DNA from: CAWBCR01 sp963787375
GTDB lineage: Bacteria; Chloroflexota; Anaerolineae; Aggregatilineales; UBA3940
Reading direction: 5' to 3'
Length of the DNA: 64,000 bases
NCBI GenBank assembly: GCA_963787375.1
Contig: CAWBCR010000017.1
Span: 558,001 to 622,000, forward strand
Numbering within the stretch: position 1 is the first letter of the stretch; each line of letters starts with the position of its first letter. The notes below the pieces were generated by a model, which had not been told where the DNA came from, made no database searches, and saw only the letters and a list, made by a program, of their open reading frames with translations. Below are positions 44,455 to 53,105 of the stretch, one piece after another. The position numbers were made by a program, and so were the translations under genes.

Positions 44455-44979
44455 CTAGGCGGCGGGTGCGCTGCTCCGGCGCTGACCCAGCACTACCAAC
44501 CCAGCGCCGATTGCTATGACGCCCAACAGCGCGGCGATGATCACCGGCCCGGAGACAGGCCCACCCGACGCAGGCAGCACGCTGCCTTCGGGGATGACGC
44601 CAAAGTCGACGTTCGTGATCGCATCGCCCGCGTTGGCAATCGAGACGTCACGCGAGGTCGTCGTGGGCAGCGTGTAGCCCGGTGGCGCGACGGTGATGGC
44701 TACGGTGTAGGTCGCCGGGTTCAGGTCGATGCCATAAGCACCGCCGTCCTTCGAGTCGACCTGTGTTTCCCATCCGCTTGTCGTGAACTTGATGGTCGCC
44801 CCGATGACACCATCTTCGCCTTCCTCGCGGATGCCATTCCCGTTCTTATCGGCGTATACCACGCCCGCGATGCGCCCTTCGCTCTGCGCGCGGGCCGGCG
44901 CAATGCCGGCTGCGATGACGGCGGCCAGTGTCAGCACCAGCGCGCCGGCAAGGATCCCCATGAGGTGTCGCTTAGTCAC
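44455..44979 (-). CDS. Secreted SdrD B-like protein with LPxSG sorting tail
   Basis: 174 aa. Signal peptide ('GALVLTLAAVIAAGIAPARA'), then one SdrD-B/prealbumin-like domain ('GVVYADKNGNGIREEGEDGV', with the Ca-binding-like DKNGNG). The C-terminal sorting signal is 'VLPASGG', followed by a hydrophobic segment and 'RRSS'. It is the likely substrate of the sortase immediately downstream and is probably co-transcribed with it. The role may be an adhesive or matrix protein. Confidence 0.88.
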   Translation of the reverse strand: MTKRHLMGILAGALVLTLAAVIAAGIAPARAQSEGRIAGVVYADKNGNGIREEGEDGVIGATIKFTTSGWETQVDSKDGGAYGIDLNPATYTVAITVAPPGYTLPTTTSRDVSIANAGDAITNVDFGVIPEGSVLPASGGPVSGPVIIAALLGVIAIGAGLVVLGQRRSSAPAA

Positions 44980-45143
44980 GGTCCCTCCCGATCTCAGTGG
45001 GCCTCTGTGAGGCGCTCAGAATGTGTGTGCCAGCCGAAGCCTGCAACCTGCTGCGCCAAGCTTCAGTCAGGTTGATTGTACCCGTAGTGCAGAATGCCCG
45101 CAAAAGGGGACCCGAGGGTGAGATTCATCCACTCTGTGGGCGG

Positions 45144-45171
45144 TTGCGACTTCCTGACCGTGTGCTAAAAT
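45144..45171 (+). promoter_or_regulatory. Promoter upstream of the GNAT gene
   Basis: TTGCGA (45144-45149), 16 bases, TAAAAT (45166-45171). It leaves a leader of about 105 bases before GTG 45285. Confidence 0.65.
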
Positions 45172-45191
45172 TACGGGTGTAGAGCAGCGAT

Positions 45192-45233
45192 AGGAAACGC
45201 CGAGGAAGATCCTCGGCGTACCCGCTATTTCCT
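45192..45233 (+). promoter_or_regulatory. Two-layer hairpin in the GNAT leader
   Basis: The inner perfect stem CGCCGAGGA-AGA-TCCTCGGCG (45198-45218) is enclosed by AGGAAA (45192-45197) with TTTCCT (45228-45233). No T tract follows, so it is a leader structure rather than a terminator. Confidence 0.55.
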
Positions 45234-45284
45234 TAAGGAAGACGGATCGCTTGGCATACAACGGCTCCCGACAAGGCGCACTGC

Positions 45285-46202
45285 GTGACTGATGTTCGCC
45301 CCCTGCGCTTACACGACCTGCCCTTTGCCTACCGTCTGGTAGGGCGTGGAATCAGTTTTGACGTGCAGCTCAGCCTGACCGCTGGAGAGGATACACTGCG
45401 GCACGTTCTGCTGACGGGCACAGGCCGGACCCAGGTGTACGTGCTTCGTCTGCCAGACGGTGGTGGGCTGGGGCAGCTCCATTTTCCCGCCGGCCAGAAA
45501 CACGTGCGGTTGGCTTACCTCGCCCCGTCGTTTGACGAGGGTGGCAGCGAGGATGTGTGGCTCAGCTTGCTGGACGGCCTGGCTGTGATGGCCGGGCGGC
45601 GCAACGGGGTGAGCATCATCGCCGAGGTGGACGAAGGCGAGCCGGGGTTCGAAGTGCTGCGCCGGGCAGGTTTCGCGACCTACACCCGGCAGGAGGTCTG
45701 GCTGCGCGCGCCGGGAGCGGTGTCGACCTCACCTGTGGCACTGCGGCCCCTCGCGGCGGCGGATAGCAGCGCTTTGATGGGCCTGTATGGCGCGCTGGTG
45801 CCGGGGCTGATCAAGCATGTGGAGCCGCCACCTACCGGTGCAGATAGCTGCTACGTGGTCGATGGACCGCGCGGACTGTGTGGGGTGGTCGTAGTGTACG
45901 AAGGCGTCAGCGCCAACCTGATCGAGACATACCTGCTGCCCGACAGCCGCGTCGACGCGGACAAACTGCTGGACGCTGCGTTGCTGGCCGCTCGGGCCGA
46001 AGATCGCCCGGTGTATTACCGCATGCGCGACTACATGGGCAGCCTGTCAGGCGCGCTGGACCGGGCGGATTTCGAATGCGTCACCCAGCAGGTGGTGATG
46101 GCGCGCCACACGGCGGCGCGCATCATGCAGCAGGAGTTCAAACTGGCAGGCAAAGTCGAGTCGGGTGTGCCGCTGCCCACATCCACCAGTATTAACCCGT
46201 AG
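45285..46202 (+). CDS. GNAT-like N-acetyltransferase
   Basis: 305 aa with a duplicated acetyltransferase-like fold. The first half contains 'VRLAYLAPSFDEGGSEDVWL' and 'EGEPGFEVLRRAGFATYTRQ'. The second contains 'GLCGVVVVYEGVSANLIETY'. It ends 'LPTSTSINP'. The acetyl-CoA loop is not canonical, so assignment is by overall pattern only. The substrate is unknown. The start is GTG 45285 behind a structured leader. Confidence 0.7.
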   Translation: MTDVRPLRLHDLPFAYRLVGRGISFDVQLSLTAGEDTLRHVLLTGTGRTQVYVLRLPDGGGLGQLHFPAGQKHVRLAYLAPSFDEGGSEDVWLSLLDGLAVMAGRRNGVSIIAEVDEGEPGFEVLRRAGFATYTRQEVWLRAPGAVSTSPVALRPLAAADSSALMGLYGALVPGLIKHVEPPPTGADSCYVVDGPRGLCGVVVVYEGVSANLIETYLLPDSRVDADKLLDAALLAARAEDRPVYYRMRDYMGSLSGALDRADFECVTQQVVMARHTAARIMQQEFKLAGKVESGVPLPTSTSINP

Positions 46203-46291
46203 CCATAACGCGACGTTAATGCTGGCGTGGTAACCTGAGACATGACAAGGCTCTGATGGGCTTGATAATCTGACAATTCTTTGAAGCAGGC

Positions 46292-47959
46292 ATGGATAAA
46301 CACATAACAGACGATCTGGTTAGCTTACTCAACGTACTGCCCCCTGAAATCGCGGAAGTCCTGATCCAGATGGATCGCGGCGACGAGCTTCTTGAGGTGA
46401 TCCTGGACCTTGGGCGTGTGCCAACCGCACGCTTCACCGATGGCGAGTATGTATTGTTGAGCCGCGAGGTCACGCAGGATGACCTCGATCTGGTGGTGAT
46501 GCAGCTTGGCGACTTCGACGCCGACAACCGCGCCGGCATCGAGCGCACGCTGCACCGCATCTCCGGCATCCGCAACCGTCGCGGCGAGGTCGTGGGCCTC
46601 ACCTGCCGTGTCGGTCGTGCCGTGTTTGGCACCATCGACATCATCCAGGACATCATCGAGACGAGCAAGAGCATGCTGATCCTGGGTAAGCCGGGGGTCG
46701 GCAAGACGACCATGCTGCGCGAGGCCGCCCGTGTGCTTGCCGAGTCGAAGCGCGTGGTCATCGTCGATACGTCGAACGAGATCGGCGGCGATGGCGACAT
46801 CCCGCACCCGGCAGTGGGCAAGGCGCGGCGCATGCAGGTGCCAATGCCCAGCCTCCAGCACGAGGTGATGATCGAGGCGGTCGAGAACCACAACCCCGAA
46901 GTGATCATCATCGACGAGATTGGCCGCGAGCTTGAGGCGCAGGCCGCGCGCACCATCGCCGAGCGCGGCGTGCAGCTGATCGGCACGGCGCACGGCATCA
47001 CGCTCGACAACCTGCTGCTTAACCCGACGCTCTCCGACCTCGTCGGTGGTATCGAAAGTGTCACGCTGTCTGACGAGGAGGCGCGCCGCAGGGGAACGCA
47101 GAAGACCGTGCTGGAGCGCCGCGCGCCGCCCACCTTCGACGTGCTGGTCGAGCTGCAGGACCGCCACACGCTGCATGTCCACCCCGACGTGATGCAGGCC
47201 GTCGACAGCCTGCTGCGCGGACGCCCGCTTCAGCCGGAGGTTCGCCACCGCAACGCCGACGGCACCATCTCGATTGAGGAAGCCCCGCAGAGCACGGAAG
47301 CGTCACAGTTTGCGCCGACCGAGCGGGGCCGGCAGGGCAAGCAGCAGGTGCGCGGCAAGGGTGCCCGGCGTGGCAACGGCAACCAGCAGCCGCAGGACGG
47401 CAATGGGACGCGGGCCACGACGCCCGCCGCTGCTGCCGCCGTCGAGCGCGCCGCAGCCGAGCCGGTCGAACGGGCCGAGCAGACAGTCACCCCTACGGGC
47501 CAGACGATCCGCGTCTATCCGTATGGCATCGCCCGCAACCGGCTGATCGAGTCGGCGCGGCGCTTCAGGCTGTCGCTGCGGGTGGTCGATACGCTGGAAG
47601 ATGCCGACGTGCTGCTGACGCTTAAGAACTTCTACCGCCGCCGCCCGCGCCTGATCTCGGACGCCGAGCGCAGCGGGGTGCCCATCTACGTGTTGCGCTC
47701 GAATACGGTCACGCAGATCGAGGACTTCCTGGTTGACTTCTTCGACCTGACGCTGGAGGTCAACAATCCGCTTGAGCGGGCGCTTCGCGAAACGGAAGAG
47801 GCAATCCAGGCGATTATAGGTGGCGCGGCGGCTGTCGACCTCGCCCCGCAGAAAGCCAGCATCCGCCGCCAGCAGCACGAGCTGGTGCGCGAGGCTAACC
47901 TGCTGTCGCACAGCTACGGCAAAGAACCGGACCGCCACGTGCGCATCTACCGCGAGTGA
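46292..47959 (+). CDS. SpoIIIAA/Ycf45-like AAA ATPase with C-terminal R3H domain
   Basis: 555 aa. The N-terminal part ('DDLVSLLNVLPPEIAEVL') precedes an AAA domain with Walker A 'ILGKPGVGKTTMLREAAR', Walker B 'VIIIDEIGRELEAQAA', 'GTAHGITLDNLLLNPTLSDL' and a low-complexity linker (about 335-405). The C-terminal region ('IARNRLIESARRFRLS', then 'ANLLSHSYGKEPDRHVRI') carries an R3H nucleic-acid-binding motif. Relatives occur in cyanobacteria and plastids (Ycf45) and resemble SpoIIIAA, although no sporulation genes are present here. The stop overlaps the GTG just before tmk. Confidence 0.9.
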   Translation: MDKHITDDLVSLLNVLPPEIAEVLIQMDRGDELLEVILDLGRVPTARFTDGEYVLLSREVTQDDLDLVVMQLGDFDADNRAGIERTLHRISGIRNRRGEVVGLTCRVGRAVFGTIDIIQDIIETSKSMLILGKPGVGKTTMLREAARVLAESKRVVIVDTSNEIGGDGDIPHPAVGKARRMQVPMPSLQHEVMIEAVENHNPEVIIIDEIGRELEAQAARTIAERGVQLIGTAHGITLDNLLLNPTLSDLVGGIESVTLSDEEARRRGTQKTVLERRAPPTFDVLVELQDRHTLHVHPDVMQAVDSLLRGRPLQPEVRHRNADGTISIEEAPQSTEASQFAPTERGRQGKQQVRGKGARRGNGNQQPQDGNGTRATTPAAAAAVERAAAEPVERAEQTVTPTGQTIRVYPYGIARNRLIESARRFRLSLRVVDTLEDADVLLTLKNFYRRRPRLISDAERSGVPIYVLRSNTVTQIEDFLVDFFDLTLEVNNPLERALRETEEAIQAIIGGAAAVDLAPQKASIRRQQHELVREANLLSHSYGKEPDRHVRIYRE

Positions 47960-47967
47960 CGGGCGCG

Positions 47968-48600
47968 ATGTTCATCACGTTTGAAGGCCCTGATGGCTGT
48001 GGCAAGACAACCCAGATAACCCTGCTGGCGGACTATTTGCCGCAGCAGGGTTATCACGTGTGCCTGAAGCGCGAGCCGGGCGGGACGCCCATCGGTGAGC
48101 AGGTACGCCAGGTGCTGCACAGCCAGGCTAACCAGGAAATGGCCCCGCGTGCCGAGCTGCTGCTGTATTCGGCCTCACGGGCGCAGCTTGTGGCGGAAGT
48201 CATTCGGCCCGCGCTGGCGCGCGGGGAAGTGGTGTTGTGCGACCGCTTTTACGACAGCACCTTCGCCTATCAGGGCTATGGCCACGGTCTTGACCTCGAT
48301 GCGCTGCGGGCCATCACCGGCTTCGCCACCGGCGGCCTGCGCCCCGACCTGACAGTGTATCTCGACGTGCCACCAGAGGTCGGGCTGCGCCGCCGCCAGA
48401 AAGACGGCGCTGCCGAGTGGAACCGCCTCGACGCGCAGTCGCTCGACTTCCACCGCCGAGTGTACAACGGCTACCGCCAGCTCATCAACGCCGAGCCGGA
48501 TCGCTGGGCGGTGTTTGACGGCCAGCGGTCCCCTGAAGTCATCCAGCAGGAGATCCGCACGGTGGTGCTTGAGCGCCTCGCCCGGCGCGAGAAAGCCTGA
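47968..48600 (+). CDS. tmk: Thymidylate kinase
   Basis: Phosphorylates dTMP to dTDP. Signatures: P-loop 'FEGPDGCGKTTQ', 'KREPGGTPIGEQVR', 'VVLCDRFYDSTFAYQGYG' and the Arg-rich LID 'PPEVGLRRRQKDG'. 210 aa, normal. ATG 47968 is chosen because the family starts at 'MFITFEGPDG'. GTG 47956, which overlaps the upstream stop, is an alternative adding four residues. Confidence 0.96.
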   Translation: MFITFEGPDGCGKTTQITLLADYLPQQGYHVCLKREPGGTPIGEQVRQVLHSQANQEMAPRAELLLYSASRAQLVAEVIRPALARGEVVLCDRFYDSTFAYQGYGHGLDLDALRAITGFATGGLRPDLTVYLDVPPEVGLRRRQKDGAAEWNRLDAQSLDFHRRVYNGYRQLINAEPDRWAVFDGQRSPEVIQQEIRTVVLERLARREKA

Positions 48601-48608
48601 GCGCCGCT

Positions 48609-48980
48609 CTACAGATCGTCGTCCAGCCCTCCCAGCGACTGGTCAATCGATTCCGGGCTTTCCCCCGCCTCCAGCCGGTCGATGGCTTCGTGCATCTCCG
48701 GCCCGGCGTCCTCGCCGAAGGCGTTGGCCATCTCGCGCATGGCGCGTCCCATCTCGCGCGGGTCGGCGTCATCGAGCCCGGCCAGTCGCGAGGGATTGAG
48801 GGTGCGCTCCATGCGGGCCTCGTCGCTGGTCAGGACGGCCACGCGCCGGATCAACCGGCTGAGGTCCTGCGACTCGCAGCGCGGGCAGGCCGGCTCGACG
48901 GCGTCGACCTGCTCGATGTGGTCGACAGTAATGGTGAAGGTGTGCCCGCAGGCCTTACAACGAAAATCATATGCTGGCAT
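48609..48980 (-). CDS. FmdB family zinc-ribbon protein
   Basis: 123 aa. The N-terminal zinc ribbon 'MPAYDFRCKACGHTF' with 'ACPRCESQDLSR' (CxxC...CxxC) is the FmdB regulatory-protein signature. The rest is acidic and helical. It may be a small nucleic-acid or metal-binding regulator. It is convergent with tmk. Confidence 0.9.
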   Translation of the reverse strand: MPAYDFRCKACGHTFTITVDHIEQVDAVEPACPRCESQDLSRLIRRVAVLTSDEARMERTLNPSRLAGLDDADPREMGRAMREMANAFGEDAGPEMHEAIDRLEAGESPESIDQSLGGLDDDL

Positions 48981-49004
48981 ATGCGATCTGCCTCGTGCCT
49001 GAAG

Positions 49005-49010
49005 TATAAT
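49005..49010 (+). promoter_or_regulatory. -10 box of the rhomboid gene
   Basis: A consensus TATAAT lies 46 bases upstream of ATG 49057 in the divergent gap. No convincing -35. Confidence 0.5.
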
Positions 49011-49056
49011 CCGTAGGCTTTTGTTTCGTTGACTATCATATCGTAAAGCAGATTCG

Positions 49057-49893
49057 ATGAGCTATCAACCCGACCCGTACACAAACAACTCATTTCAGGA
49101 TAACCCGCGCAAGCCGGTCCACCCCCTCGACCAGCCACCGCCGCAGCCCCCTTCCCCACCACCGCAGGGCCCGGTGCCGTCGGCGCAGCCCCGCCCGCGC
49201 ATCGAGGTGCCCAACAGCCCGCCGGTGATGACTTACGTTATCCTGGGTATTCTCATTGTTGTCTTTCTGGTCGATTATCTGAGCGGCGGGCAGTTGACCC
49301 GCATCGGGGTAAAAGACAACGCGGCGCTGCTGGCCGGGCAGTACTGGCGGCTCATCACGCCGATCTTCCTGCACGCCAACATCGTGCACATCGGCCTCAA
49401 CGGCTATTTCCTGTATCTCATCGGCCCGCAGGTCGAACGGGCCTTTGGCACACCGCGTTTCACCGCCATCTTCATGCTGTCCGGGATCGCTGGTGTCCTC
49501 GCCAGCTTTGCGTTTAGCTCCTATGACTCGCTTGGCGCGAGTGGGGCGCTTTTCGGTCTGATCGGCGCGCTGATCCCTTTCCTGTATCGCAACCGGCAGA
49601 TCATGACCAACACCCAGCGCTACATGCGCAATATCATCCTGGTGATCGTCGTCAACCTGCTGATCGACGTCGTGCCCGGCCTCAATATCGATTACTGGGC
49701 GCACCTGGGTGGGCTGGCTGTCGGCCTGCTGCTGGCGTGGTTCATCACCCCGCTCTACGCCGTCACCACTGCTACGTTCGAGCTGGTACGGATCGAGGAC
49801 CGCACGCCGCAGTCGCTGACCTGGACCGCCGTGACAGTCATGACCGGCGTGCTGGCGGGTGTGTTCCTGCTGCTGCTGCAGATCAAGGGCTGA
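49057..49893 (+). CDS. Rhomboid family intramembrane serine protease
   Basis: 278 aa. The Pro/Gln-rich cytoplasmic N terminus (about 45 residues) is followed by six or seven transmembrane segments. The catalytic dyad is Ser162 in 'GASGALFG' and His216 in 'WAHLGGLAVG'. 'QYWRLITPIFLHANIVHIGL' is the usual L1-loop stretch. It cleaves membrane-anchored substrates within the bilayer; the substrate is unknown. Confidence 0.95.
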   Translation: MSYQPDPYTNNSFQDNPRKPVHPLDQPPPQPPSPPPQGPVPSAQPRPRIEVPNSPPVMTYVILGILIVVFLVDYLSGGQLTRIGVKDNAALLAGQYWRLITPIFLHANIVHIGLNGYFLYLIGPQVERAFGTPRFTAIFMLSGIAGVLASFAFSSYDSLGASGALFGLIGALIPFLYRNRQIMTNTQRYMRNIILVIVVNLLIDVVPGLNIDYWAHLGGLAVGLLLAWFITPLYAVTTATFELVRIEDRTPQSLTWTAVTVMTGVLAGVFLLLLQIKG

Positions 49894-49948
49894 GCAGATT
49901 GTGGTAGAATCGGCCATAGAGGACACGGACATATCAGGGAGAGGTTCT

Positions 49949-50788
49949 ATGCCTGGCCAGGCTGTAAGCGACGTTCGACCCTCGCCAATCGCCGGGCAGT
50001 GGTATCCCGGCCAGTCCCACCGCCTGACGTCCATGCTGGACGACATGCTGGCGGCTGCCGCACCGCCCGACATTACCGGACAGATTATCAGCCTTGTCGT
50101 GCCGCATGCTGGCTTGATTTATTCCGGGCCAGTCGCCGCGCATGCCTTCAAGCTGGTTCAGGGCAGGTCTTATGAGCGGGTTGTCGTCGCCTCGCCAATG
50201 CACCAGCTCTATCCTGGCAGGGTGCTGACCACCGCCCATCACGCCTACGAGACGCCGCTCGGCGCGATCCCCGTCGACGTGGATTTCGTGCAGGCACTGG
50301 GTGAGCACCTGCCGCTGACCGCCGTCCGCAATGACCCGGAGCACGCAGTCGAGATCGAGCTGCCGTTCCTGCAGCACGTGCTCGCCGCGCCGTTCAAGCT
50401 GGTGCCGCTGATGCTGCGCGACCAGACATACGAGGCCGCAAGGCGGCTGGGCGAGGCCCTGGCCGACCTGCTAGACGGCGACAATTCGACGCTGCTGGTG
50501 GCCTCTAGCGATCTGTCGCACTTCTACACCGACGAGCAGGCTCGCCAGTTCGACAGCGGCATGCTGGAGCAGATCGCCAACTTCGACCCGCAGGGTGTGA
50601 TCCGCATCGAGGATGAGGGCAGGGCGTTCGCCTGTGGCCGCGCGGCCATCGCGGCCATGCTGGTCGCCGCGCGCGCGCTGGGGGCCGATCGGGTTGAGAT
50701 CGTCGGCTATGGGACGTCCGCTGACACTACCGGCGACACGCAGCGCGTGGTCGGTTATGGCGCGGCGGTTGTATACCGGTCTGCATAG
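49949..50788 (+). CDS. MEMO1 / AmmeMemoRadiSam system protein B family
   Basis: 279 aa. 'PSPIAGQWYPGQSHRLTSML', 'VPHAGLIYSGPVAAHAF' and 'SSDLSHFYT' are the hallmarks of the Memo family, related to extradiol dioxygenases. The metal-ligand His residues are in 'VPHAG' and 'DLSHF'. In many genomes it is next to an AMMECR1 protein and a radical SAM protein. Neither partner is in this window, so the redox function proposed for Memo is only a suggestion. The ribosome-binding site GGGAGAGG precedes ATG 49949. Confidence 0.92.
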   Translation: MPGQAVSDVRPSPIAGQWYPGQSHRLTSMLDDMLAAAAPPDITGQIISLVVPHAGLIYSGPVAAHAFKLVQGRSYERVVVASPMHQLYPGRVLTTAHHAYETPLGAIPVDVDFVQALGEHLPLTAVRNDPEHAVEIELPFLQHVLAAPFKLVPLMLRDQTYEAARRLGEALADLLDGDNSTLLVASSDLSHFYTDEQARQFDSGMLEQIANFDPQGVIRIEDEGRAFACGRAAIAAMLVAARALGADRVEIVGYGTSADTTGDTQRVVGYGAAVVYRSA

Positions 50789-50889
50789 ATTCATCGAATC
50801 ATAGATTGACAGGGTGAGAGGAGAAGTCTGCGACGTTTCGCTGCTCGACGACGCCACCCCCGCAGGGGCAGCGCCTGCCGTCGCGAATC

Positions 50890-52239
50890 ATGACAGGTGA
50901 CGTAAGCTCGCTCAATCAAACGCTACTGGGGATCGGGATGATCCTTGTCCTGGTCCTGGTGAACGGGTTCTTCGTGGCTGCGGAGTTCTCGCTGGTCGCC
51001 GTGCGCCGCACCCGCATCGACGAGCTGGTTGCACAGGGAAACCGCATGGCGCAGGTCGCTGCCAGGGCCATCCACAACCCCGACCGTGTGATCGCTGCGA
51101 CACAACTGGGCATCACGCTGGCCAGCCTGGGCCTGGGCTGGATCGGCGAGCCAGCGCTGGCCCGCTTTATCGATCCCGTCGTCGCGCTGATCCCCGTGCC
51201 GGCAGGCTGGGGGGACATCACGTCGCACAGCATCGCCGCAGCGCTGTCCTTTGCGTTGATTACCTTTACGCATGTTGTCGTCGGTGAGCTTGCCCCCAAG
51301 TCGATAGCCCTGCAGCGGCCCGAAGCGACCGCCATGTTCGTCGCGCAGCCAACCATCATTGCCGAAACGATCTTCCGCCCTGGCATCTGGCTGCTCAATG
51401 GGGCAGGCAACGCGCTGCTGAAGCTGCTGGGCTTCGAAGCTTCTGGCGAGCATGAAGCGGCCCACTCGGTGGAAGAGATCAAGATGCTGCTGGACGCGAG
51501 CGCTACCCACGGCCTCCTCGAAGACGGTGAGATCGGCATGCTCGACGCGATCTTTGACATGCGCATGCTGCTGGTCCGCCAGGTGATGATCCCCCGCACC
51601 GAGATGACGAGCTTTCAGGCCGACGCCACGTTGCGCGAGCTGCTCGCGCTGCAGGACGAATCGCCCTACACCAAGTTCCCGGTTTACGAGAAGGACGCGG
51701 ACCATATTGTCGGCTTGCTGCACGTGCGTGACGTGCTCCAGCCGCTGGCCCGCGGCGAGCTCGACACGCCCATCCGCACGCTGATGCGTGAGGCCATCTT
51801 CCTGCCCGAAACGGCCCGCATCAACGCCGCGCTGGCCGCCTTCCGAGACAGCCGCCAGCACATGGCTATCGTGCTGGATGAGTATGGCGGCACTGCCGGG
51901 CTGATCACGCTGGAAGACGTGCTGGAGGAGATTTCAGGCGACATCCCCGACGAGTTCGAGTCCGACATGCCGGAAATCCTGCAGCAGCCCGACGGCACCT
52001 GGGACGTGAGCGGGCTTGCGCTGATCGAGGACGTCAACGAGGACCTGGAGATCACGCTGAGCGATGAAAACTACGACACCATCGGCGGGTACGTGATGGG
52101 CAAACTGGAACGCATCCCGCAGGCCGGTGATGAGATACAGGTCGACGGCGTGCGGTTCACTGTGCGGGCTGTCGACGGGATGCGCATCGACCGGCTGAAC
52201 ATCTCGATCAGCCGCGAGGCTACCCCCCCACCGTCCTGA
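50890..52239 (+). CDS. CNNM/HlyC/CorC-type membrane protein
   Basis: 449 aa. A DUF21/CNNM transmembrane domain ('NGFFVAAEFSLVAVRRTRI', residues 1-190) precedes a CBS pair ('VMIPRTEMTSFQADATLREL', 'HVRDVLQPLARGELDTPIRT') and a C-terminal CorC_HlyC domain ('IVLDEYGGTAGLITLEDVLE', 'YDTIGGYVMGKLERIPQAGD'). It probably acts in Mg2+/Co2+ efflux or homeostasis. Confidence 0.93.
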   Translation: MTGDVSSLNQTLLGIGMILVLVLVNGFFVAAEFSLVAVRRTRIDELVAQGNRMAQVAARAIHNPDRVIAATQLGITLASLGLGWIGEPALARFIDPVVALIPVPAGWGDITSHSIAAALSFALITFTHVVVGELAPKSIALQRPEATAMFVAQPTIIAETIFRPGIWLLNGAGNALLKLLGFEASGEHEAAHSVEEIKMLLDASATHGLLEDGEIGMLDAIFDMRMLLVRQVMIPRTEMTSFQADATLRELLALQDESPYTKFPVYEKDADHIVGLLHVRDVLQPLARGELDTPIRTLMREAIFLPETARINAALAAFRDSRQHMAIVLDEYGGTAGLITLEDVLEEISGDIPDEFESDMPEILQQPDGTWDVSGLALIEDVNEDLEITLSDENYDTIGGYVMGKLERIPQAGDEIQVDGVRFTVRAVDGMRIDRLNISISREATPPPS

Positions 52240-52267
52240 TCCCTGCGCAGCAAACCGAGTCGATCAA

Positions 52268-52302
52268 AAACAGGGGCCGATGAATCCCATCGACCCCTGT
52301 TT
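52268..52302. terminator. Bidirectional terminator
   Basis: AAACAGGGG-C-CGATG pairs with CATCG-A-CCCCTGTTT around a 5-base loop. It has T- and A-rich ends on both sides and lies between convergent genes. Confidence 0.85.
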
Positions 52303-52350
52303 GTATTCACTATCAGGCTGTGCCAGGCTGCAGCAAGGTCAACCGGGAGA

Positions 52351-53061
52351 TTATTTGAGACGGGTGCGCCGCGTGATCACCACGATGGCTACCAGCGCCA
52401 GCGCCGCGAGGCCCGCACCGGCCAGCCCCACACCACCGGCAAAACCGGTCTGGGGCAGCGTCTCGGTCGGGGTGACGGAAGCCCCAATCGGCCCGCCGAC
52501 CCCGGTTGGAACGCCGGTGCCACCCTCAGCAGTCGGGCCACCGCCACCACCCAGCGGCGTGACCTCAATCAACCCCGAGGTAGGCTCGGCGGTCACTTCG
52601 ACCAGCGCCGTCGGCGTCTCTGCGCCCGGAGTGCCCGGTGTCACTTCGGCCACCGTCGTTTCACCCGGCGTGGGCGTCACCGCCGTCACCTGGACGATGC
52701 TGGTCGGCGTGGCGCTGGGCTGCGGAGGCACGGTAGCTGGCACCGGCGTGTCGGTCGGCGGCAGCGGCGTCGGCGCAGACTGCGTCTGAAAGTCGGCGGT
52801 CTGCGTGGCGGCGAACAGCGCCTGGTTAGCCTGGTTGGTCATCTCGTTGGCTGAGGCGGCTGCCTGCTGATTCGGCTTGCCACGCAGCAGCAGGAAGGCG
52901 ATCAGGATCAGGCCCAAAACGAAGATCGCTCCGAGACCAATGGTGGCGTACAGAAACGTACGATTCTGTGACTCCTCGGCTTCGGGAGTCCCTTCGCCGG
53001 CGGCCCCTGGCTCCCCTTCTTCTTCATCATCAAAGCTGAAGTACAGGTCGTCGTTACTCAT
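52351..53061 (-). CDS. LPQTG-tailed membrane protein with Thr/Pro-rich stalk
   Basis: 236 aa. The acidic N terminus has no signal peptidase site; one transmembrane segment lies at about 37-58 ('LYATIGLGAIFVLGLILIAF'). An extracellular low-complexity stalk rich in Thr, Pro, Val and Gly follows, and the C-terminal sorting signal 'ETLPQTG' precedes a hydrophobic stretch and 'RRTRLK'. It is probably a substrate for the sortase at 43612-44442. It has an internal anchor as well as the sorting tail, so cleavage would leave a surface stalk held at both ends. It lies 45 bases downstream of the membrane operon and may belong to it. Confidence 0.82.
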   Translation of the reverse strand: MSNDDLYFSFDDEEEGEPGAAGEGTPEAEESQNRTFLYATIGLGAIFVLGLILIAFLLLRGKPNQQAAASANEMTNQANQALFAATQTADFQTQSAPTPLPPTDTPVPATVPPQPSATPTSIVQVTAVTPTPGETTVAEVTPGTPGAETPTALVEVTAEPTSGLIEVTPLGGGGGPTAEGGTGVPTGVGGPIGASVTPTETLPQTGFAGGVGLAGAGLAALALVAIVVITRRTRLK

Positions 53062-53105
53062 CTCTTCGTTCTCCCTTGATGCGGTTCGTGGCGCTTGGCT
53101 ACAGC

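Larger units (their letters stand above)
44980..45284. other. 305-bp divergent gap
   Basis: No further gene is supported here. The right half contains the promoter and 5'-leader hairpins of the acetyltransferase gene, annotated separately. The left half should hold the promoter for the SdrD-like/sortase pair, but I cannot point to clear boxes. Confidence 0.5.
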
